Positions 58,928 through 64,000 of a stretch of 64,000 bases of DNA are shown here, one piece after another. Source of the stretch: JBAYST01 sp034932745 (GTDB lineage: Bacteria > Bacillota_I > Bacilli_A > RFN20 > CAG-826). The DNA lies in the NCBI GenBank assembly GCA_034932745.1, contig JAYFOJ010000002.1, positions 186,001 to 250,000 on the forward strand, read 5' to 3'. The stretch's first letter is position 1; every line of letters begins with the position of its first letter. The position numbers and the translations under genes were made by a program. The notes beneath the pieces are model-generated. The model worked only from the letters and a program-made list of their open reading frames with translations. It was not told the DNA's origin and did no database searches.

Positions 58928-59872
58928 ATGCCATTAGTTAATTCAAAAGAACTATTCAAAAAAGCCTATGATGGCGGTTACGCCATCGGTGCTTTTAATG
59001 TCAACGATATGGAAATCGTTCAAGCCATTACCGAGGCCGCCAATGAACTTCGTTCACCAGTTATTCTTCAGGTCTCTGCCGGCGCAAGAAAATACGCTAA
59101 ACACGTCTATTTAATGCACTTAGTAAAGGCAGCAATTGAAGACACCAATATCCCGATCGTTCTTCACCTTGATCACGGTGATAGTTTCGAATTATGCAAA
59201 GAGTGCATCGACGGAGGATTTTCCTCAGTTATGATCGATGGTTCAAAACTTCCATTTGATGAGAATATCGCTTTAACAAAAAAAGTCGTCGAATATGCAC
59301 ACGCTCATAAACCATATGTCACTGTCGAAGGCGAAATTGGCAAATTAGCAGGCATTGAAGACGCTGTTAGCGTTAAAGATGAAGATGCACAATTCACAAA
59401 TCCAAACGAAGTCGAAGAATTCGTCAAAAGAACAGGTGTCGATTCATTAGCGATTGCAATTGGAACCTCACATGGTGCATATAAGTTTAAGCCAGGCCAA
59501 AAACCAAGATTAAGATTCGATATTCTAGAAGAGATTTCTAAACGCATTCCAAACTTCCCAATCGTTTTGCATGGCGCTTCATCCGTTCCACAAGAATACG
59601 TTAAGATGGTTAACCAATATGGTGGAAAAATGCCAGACGCAATCGGCATTCCAGAAGACATGTTAGCAGAAGCTAGCAAAATGGCGGTTTGCAAAATCAA
59701 TATCGATTCAGATTTAAGATTAGCGATGACTGGCTCGATTAGAAAACATTTAGTCGAACACCCAGATCATTTCGATCCAAGACAATATCTCGGAGATGGT
59801 AGAACCGCCGTCAAAGAATTAGTAAAACACAAGATTAAAGATGTCTTGGGTTCAATGGGAAAAGCTGATTAA
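58928..59872 (+). CDS. fba: Class II fructose-bisphosphate aldolase
   Basis: Zinc aldolase of glycolysis and gluconeogenesis. 314 residues. YAIGAFNVNDMEIVQAI at the start, zinc-binding VLHLDHGDSFELC, SVMIDGSKLPFDENI, VEGEIGKLAGIED, AIAIGTSHGAYKF and LHGASSVP, CKINIDSDLRLA. All catalytic segments are intact. AAAGGAG is 7 bases before the ATG. Single-gene unit. A tagatose- or ketose-bisphosphate preference cannot be excluded. Confidence 0.94.
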   Translation: MPLVNSKELFKKAYDGGYAIGAFNVNDMEIVQAITEAANELRSPVILQVSAGARKYAKHVYLMHLVKAAIEDTNIPIVLHLDHGDSFELCKECIDGGFSSVMIDGSKLPFDENIALTKKVVEYAHAHKPYVTVEGEIGKLAGIEDAVSVKDEDAQFTNPNEVEEFVKRTGVDSLAIAIGTSHGAYKFKPGQKPRLRFDILEEISKRIPNFPIVLHGASSVPQEYVKMVNQYGGKMPDAIGIPEDMLAEASKMAVCKINIDSDLRLAMTGSIRKHLVEHPDHFDPRQYLGDGRTAVKELVKHKIKDVLGSMGKAD

Positions 59873-59877
59873 TATCA

Positions 59878-59917
59878 AACAAAAAACGCATCCTTTCAAG
59901 AGATGCGTTTTCTTTTT
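59878..59917. terminator. Bidirectional terminator between fba and the aconitase X operon
   Basis: AAACGCATC and GATGCGTTT with a 9-base loop, A- and T-rich flanks on both sides of a convergent gene pair. Confidence 0.85.
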
Positions 59918-59926
59918 GTTATAACA

Positions 59927-60358
59927 TTATTCAACGATAACTGTACCGTCTTCTTTAACGGTTATTTCCATACCCTCTTTTACATATTCCAAGAATTCGT
60001 CTCCTAGATTATCGATTGTCGGAATTGGACTATCGCTCCACACCGAGGCTAATATTGCCCCAGAAGCGGCTAAAGAATCAATTGGTTTAGATAATAATAA
60101 GCAGGCAGGATTACAATGAATTACCGAGCTATTATATAAAACCATGCCTCCAGTTGTAGAACCGATGGTTTGAGGAATACATAAAGCCATTCCCACCATC
60201 GATTTATTGTAAAGATCTAAATTGTTTTGATCTGCGCAAACTGCTATTCCTTCTTTGCAATTACGATAACTGGCTAGAGTGTTAAATCCACTATGAGAAA
60301 CAAGAGCTTTTGCTTTGCAATTACCGGCAACAACAGGTCTTCCTTTAAACTCTCTCAT
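59927..60358 (-). CDS. Aconitase X swivelling-domain subunit (DUF126)
   Basis: 143 residues, the small subunit of two-subunit aconitase X dehydratases. The block PQTIGSTTGGMVLYNSS corresponds to the conserved Ser/Gly loop of the swivel domain, followed by CNPACLLLSKPIDSLAASGAILA and SDSPIPTID. It follows the large subunit by 1 base. Known aconitase X enzymes dehydrate cis-3-hydroxyproline (bacteria) or mevalonate 5-phosphate (archaea); neither substrate can be assigned here. Confidence 0.9.
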   Translation of the reverse strand: MREFKGRPVVAGNCKAKALVSHSGFNTLASYRNCKEGIAVCADQNNLDLYNKSMVGMALCIPQTIGSTTGGMVLYNSSVIHCNPACLLLSKPIDSLAASGAILASVWSDSPIPTIDNLGDEFLEYVKEGMEITVKEDGTVIVE

Positions 60359-60359
60359 T

Positions 60360-61628
60360 TTACTTACCTCCTACGATGTGAGATAAAATTTCATCGTCAG
60401 AATAATACCTAGCGGTCGTATATGTTCTTAATTTGTTGCTATTTGTGATTACAGGCATCGGTGCGCACATCGGATTGTTCATATACATAAGCGGGCAGAT
60501 ATATGAAACAACCACTCCCATCTTCTTTAGTTTTTTTGCATTTTCAGTTTCATTAAACTTCTTGATTACCGCTGGAGCACTAGTGAATACTGTTTTAACT
60601 TTAATCTTCTTTCGATTTTGTTTTAAAAGTTCAGATTCGAGTTTTTCAGTCCAGTCATTTAATTGTTTAAGTGTCATGTGCGGACAGCCCATAAAACAAA
60701 GCTTTGGTTTTGCATTTTTATCTTTCCAAACAACTGGGTAACTATTCTTGATTCGTAATAATTCAGCATCATCTATCACGTAGACTTTTGCATCGTCTTT
60801 AACTAACTTCTCCCCTAATTCTTTGGCTTCTGGAGTTAAGTTATCGACATGATATAAGCCCACTGATCCATTAGATGCTGTTGCGGCACCAAAATCCTTC
60901 AAATATGTACAAGCTTCCGCATCCAACTCACTACCTAACCATTTATCTAAACCTTTTATATAAGGTATTTCTTCTAGTACCTTCATGCCAATTGCCGATC
61001 CAAGTAATTGAGCTTCTGGTTTCTTGGTCGTTTTTACTTCGATAATCCAAGAAGCTTTTCTACCTTCGTCGGTTAATAAACCAAAATACGGAACAAAACC
61101 AATAATAGAACCAAACATTTCGATGATTCCTGAGTTTCGATTACATCTAGCTCCTAAAACAGAGTTAGCATAATTAACAGCGCTAGATTCCGCCCAAGAA
61201 AGAATGTCACCTTTCTTTGGTTTATTCCCAACTTCATCAAAATAGCAAGCGCACGTAAAAGCATCATTACCCATTAATCCGATTTTTGTTAATTGGGCCT
61301 CATATCTTTTTTGTGGACTATACATTACTTTGAAAACGATGTTTTGAAGTAAGCTAGCAGGAACCTTTTTATCAATTGGACGAGGGTCTGCGGAAAATGT
61401 TTGTTTTGATACAACATTATTCTCGATTAATTCGTCCATTAATTTGAAAACACCTTTGACGATATAGATCCCAAAACTTGTAACTATGTGTCCGTGTTCA
61501 CTTGTAACAGGAACCATTTTCGTCGCCCCAAAAGTTTCTCCATACATGACCAAAGTTTTCATTATTTTGGCCATTTCAGGACCCTTAGAACCATTCAATA
61601 TTTCCTGTTGTTCCTTTGTTAATTCCAT
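60360..61628 (-). CDS. Aconitase X catalytic subunit (DUF521)
   Basis: 422 residues, large subunit of an FeS-dependent hydro-lyase. Signature WAESSAVNYANSVLGARCNRNSG (about 136-158), TCACYFDEVGNKP upstream, and LCFMGCPHMTLKQL near residue 305; Cys in these blocks and in YICPLMYMNNPMC are candidate cluster ligands. Starts with ELTKEQQEILNGSKGPEMAKIMK, typical of the family. AGGAGGG lies just before the ATG. Lies 8 bases after the flavin reductase gene, in one operon with it. Confidence 0.92.
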   Translation of the reverse strand: MELTKEQQEILNGSKGPEMAKIMKTLVMYGETFGATKMVPVTSEHGHIVTSFGIYIVKGVFKLMDELIENNVVSKQTFSADPRPIDKKVPASLLQNIVFKVMYSPQKRYEAQLTKIGLMGNDAFTCACYFDEVGNKPKKGDILSWAESSAVNYANSVLGARCNRNSGIIEMFGSIIGFVPYFGLLTDEGRKASWIIEVKTTKKPEAQLLGSAIGMKVLEEIPYIKGLDKWLGSELDAEACTYLKDFGAATASNGSVGLYHVDNLTPEAKELGEKLVKDDAKVYVIDDAELLRIKNSYPVVWKDKNAKPKLCFMGCPHMTLKQLNDWTEKLESELLKQNRKKIKVKTVFTSAPAVIKKFNETENAKKLKKMGVVVSYICPLMYMNNPMCAPMPVITNSNKLRTYTTARYYSDDEILSHIVGGK

Positions 61629-61636
61629 AAACCCTC

Positions 61637-63916
61637 CTAAATCTTAGTTGCAAGATTAAACGCCGCTCGAGTTGCCTCTAAAACGCGTCCACCAGCAAAA
61701 CTATCACCGATGTTATATATTTCTTTTGCAGCGTGTTCTTTTAAGCAATTTTCAAATAAAGATGTGTCTGGACGACCGCCAATTGCAAGGACGACCAAAT
61801 CTGCATCTAATTCTTTACGAATATAGTTGTCTTTGACTTTCGGCGCTAATGGATTAACGATATTCTTTGGAAGAATCGGAGACCAGGTGTCGTATGGATC
61901 TGGAACGTTCTTATCAATATTTTGCATAATGATAACTTTGTTTGCATCAAATCCGATAACCTTGGTGAAGTTATAAAGCTCGACGCCATTCTTATCCATA
62001 TAGTGGATTAAATGCCCTCTATTCGCAGTGCAAGCACCATCCATAATGTGTGGAAGCATTTCGACTACACTGACTTTTTTGTTCTTTTCATATGATAACC
62101 AATACGCTGTTTCACATCCAACCGTTCCACCACCGATGATGACGATAGTGTTTACTTTATCTAATTCGAATTTATCTGGATTAACTAGTAATTCGACAGC
62201 GTCTGCCACTTTTACCTTTTCTTGTCCTGGTAAATTTAACTTAGCGGCCTTCGTTCCAATCGCAGTGACGATTGCGTCATAATTGCCGGCTTTTAACTTT
62301 TCTACTGTCGCCTCTTCTTTTAGAAGGTTAATTTTTCCATCTCTAACAAAAGTCTCCAGTCTAGCCTTTAAATAGATAAGATAGTTCCCAAAATCGTATT
62401 TGTTTCTTGGCACAGAACCAGAAATAATCTTCCCGCCGATTTCACCTTTTTCATATAAATCGATTGTGTGTCCTCTTCTCGAGGCATCAATTGCGAAGTT
62501 AATACCGGCCGGGCCAGCTCCAACCACTGCAATTCTTTTTTTAATCTCTGCCGGCAAAAGAATTCCAGGCTTAACATCTTCAAATCCAGTACGAGGATTA
62601 ACCGCGCATTGTGGATGACCACCATCGACGAACTCATTAATGCATCCTTCTTGGCAACCTATACACGGACGAATATCTTCGACTAGTCCTGCGTATGCTT
62701 TATTTGGCCATTCAGCGTCCGCTAATAATGGTCTACCGAGCATAATCATGTCGCATTTATTGTCTCTTAATGCTTGTTCAGCGAAATCTGGATAACCGAG
62801 TTTTCCAACGCCGACGATAGGAATTTCTTTACCGGCATTGGATAAAATTCCTTTTTCCTTAAAATAGTCTTTCGCGACTTTAGCGATGTCTAGAAAACAT
62901 CCTGCAGGCATTCCTGCTGGTGGATGTGGCAACCACCAGTTGTCGTAGCATCCTAAATCGACATCGAACATATCGACTCCAGCCTTAACTAGGTTGACCA
63001 TATAATCCAATGTATCTTGAATCATTCTTCCGTTGGTAAATTTCTTAAGTGACTTAATGGTTCTAATCTTTTCTCCATAAGTTTCATTTAACGCTAATGA
63101 AAGATCGATACGATACATAATTGGATACTTCGCATCTGTTCTTTTACGGATTTCTTTTATCATATCGATGCCAAATCTTTGATAATTAGCAAAACGACCA
63201 AGTTTTCTTCTATTAAATGCAGGATTTGTTATTTGCTCGATGAGATAACCTTCGTGTCCATGGAGATAAACACCATCGATTCCACAAGCCTTTGCATCTG
63301 CTGATGCTTGACCAAAATTCTTAATAATCTTTTTCATCTTGTGGTCCGTCAACGGCATACATGGAATTTGCGGAATATAAAAATTTGGATTCCACGAGGC
63401 TGATACTGGGAATTTTAACTCATTAACTAAGCATTGAGGATTTCCTACTCTTCCCAATCCAGCGGTTAATTGAATAAATATTTTAGCGCCGTAGGTATGA
63501 ACTCCTTGAGCCAAATCTCTCCATCCAGATTGAACGGTTCTAGAACGATCAATGCGGGGAAAATATGTAAGCTTGCCTGGTTCTGTAATCGAATTATCAA
63601 TTCCATGAGAAATTGGGATTAGTCCCGTGGTAATTAAACCCACTCCACCTTTTGCTCTTTCAAAGAAGTATTGGAGCATTTTGTTATTTGGGCGACCTGT
63701 TTCTTCACACATATCGATGTTGCCCATTGGTGCCATAACAAGGCGGTTTTTAACCGTCATATTATTGATAGTAATAGGAGAAAACATCTTATCATACGGA
63801 TATAAGTTCTTCGTCATTCTCCCCATCGCTTTTTGGGATTTGTCATTATCGCTGACCCAATTACCGTAACTATCAACCAAGTCCTGAACAAGTTTGTCAG
63901 TTTTTAGTTTTTTCAT
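61637..63916 (-). CDS. FeS/FAD old yellow enzyme-type enoate reductase
   Basis: 759-residue flavoenzyme. Residues about 60-410 are an FMN TIM barrel of the OYE/2,4-dienoyl-CoA reductase family (MFSPITINNMTVKNRLVMAPMGN; DGVYLHGHEGYLIEQ; MIMLGRPLLADAEWP). A [4Fe-4S] site follows (CIGCQEGC then QCAVNP), then FAD (AVVGAGPAGINFAIDASRRGHTI) and NAD(P)H (TIVIIGGGTVGCETAYWL) Rossmann parts. The start at 63916 has GGAGG 5 bases upstream. It is about 100 residues longer than common members, with an extra N-terminal helix region. As first gene of an operon with aconitase X, it probably reduces the C=C made by the dehydratase. Substrate unknown. Confidence 0.88.
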   Translation of the reverse strand: MKKLKTDKLVQDLVDSYGNWVSDNDKSQKAMGRMTKNLYPYDKMFSPITINNMTVKNRLVMAPMGNIDMCEETGRPNNKMLQYFFERAKGGVGLITTGLIPISHGIDNSITEPGKLTYFPRIDRSRTVQSGWRDLAQGVHTYGAKIFIQLTAGLGRVGNPQCLVNELKFPVSASWNPNFYIPQIPCMPLTDHKMKKIIKNFGQASADAKACGIDGVYLHGHEGYLIEQITNPAFNRRKLGRFANYQRFGIDMIKEIRKRTDAKYPIMYRIDLSLALNETYGEKIRTIKSLKKFTNGRMIQDTLDYMVNLVKAGVDMFDVDLGCYDNWWLPHPPAGMPAGCFLDIAKVAKDYFKEKGILSNAGKEIPIVGVGKLGYPDFAEQALRDNKCDMIMLGRPLLADAEWPNKAYAGLVEDIRPCIGCQEGCINEFVDGGHPQCAVNPRTGFEDVKPGILLPAEIKKRIAVVGAGPAGINFAIDASRRGHTIDLYEKGEIGGKIISGSVPRNKYDFGNYLIYLKARLETFVRDGKINLLKEEATVEKLKAGNYDAIVTAIGTKAAKLNLPGQEKVKVADAVELLVNPDKFELDKVNTIVIIGGGTVGCETAYWLSYEKNKKVSVVEMLPHIMDGACTANRGHLIHYMDKNGVELYNFTKVIGFDANKVIIMQNIDKNVPDPYDTWSPILPKNIVNPLAPKVKDNYIRKELDADLVVLAIGGRPDTSLFENCLKEHAAKEIYNIGDSFAGGRVLEATRAAFNLATKI

Positions 63917-63942
63917 AAAACCTCCATTTATAGTATCGTTCT

Positions 63943-63957
63943 TACAATTATATTGTA
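63943..63957. promoter_or_regulatory. 15-bp palindrome over the -10 of the aconitase X operon
   Basis: TACAAT-TAT-ATTGTA, perfect 6-3-6; the minus-strand TATAAT (63947-63952) lies inside it, so a bound protein would block RNA polymerase. The -35 is weak. Confidence 0.5.
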
Positions 63958-64000
63958 TTACTTTGAAATCACTCGTTCCATAACAAATGTACTTCATTGA

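Noticed and set aside
1..64000. Possible mollicute code with TGA as tryptophan
   Set aside because: rlmB and ecfA2 end in TGA at family-appropriate lengths, and Trp positions in conserved motifs use TGG.

Overview
The window looks like the chromosome of an AT-rich, monoderm, anaerobic Bacillota of the class Bacilli, near the Erysipelotrichia / Acholeplasma-like / RF39-type lineages (order uncertain). Clues: lipoboxes on many secreted proteins, a sufCDS order, Firmicutes-type neighbourhoods (cysS-rlmB-sigma; ecfA1-ecfA2-ecfT-truA), group A [FeFe] hydrogenase genes hydC-hydB-hydA, and ribosomal proteins with long Lys/Ala/Glu tails as in mollicutes. TGA is a normal stop (rlmB, ecfA2), so this is not a code-4 Mycoplasma. 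No phage, IS element or CRISPR array was seen.

Layout. 1-2090: sufCDS iron-sulfur assembly genes, minus strand, with SufS cut by the left edge. 2282-5993: two tandem large lipoproteins, the first PrsA/parvulin-like. 6073-10783: a HIT protein, then a minus-strand operon flippase-glycosyltransferase-recX-yhaM. 10980-11416: four tRNA genes in two units with their own promoters and terminators. 11533-20094: rplM-rpsI, yebC, truA, an ECF energy-coupling module, a SigH-like sigma factor, rlmB, mgtC and cysS. 20195-24353: hydCBA, an NADH-linked [FeFe] hydrogenase. 24572-39627: one continuous minus-strand S10-spc-alpha ribosomal operon of 29 genes (rpsJ to rplQ) including secY, adk, map, infA, rpmJ and rpoA; rpmD is absent. 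Its rpsJ end carries a promoter and a foldable leader.

39932-44774: queuosine salvage genes (queT, tgt, queA, queH) behind prs, with a preQ1-I-like pseudoknot in front of queT, and a kinase-fold gene overlapping prs. 44909-58793: an accessory, secretion-rich stretch: M6-like metalloprotease lipoprotein, zinc phospholipase C-like protein, MFS transporter, GT2 glycosyltransferase, a 1050-residue endonuclease I protein with Ig-like repeats and a membrane anchor, a heterodimeric ABC exporter with one degenerate ATP site, and two paralogous lipoproteins. 58928-59872: class II fructose-bisphosphate aldolase. 59927-63916: two-subunit aconitase X dehydratase with a large FeS/FAD old-yellow-enzyme reductase, the best candidate here for an undescribed pathway.

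Much of the regulation can be read directly: sigma-A promoters with 17-18 base spacers, intrinsic terminators, coupled overlapping genes with GTG/TTG starts (recX, prs, queT), three structured leaders, and odd-length palindromes (6-3-6 or 7-3-7) at the promoters of hydC, the kinase-prs unit, fba and the aconitase X operon.
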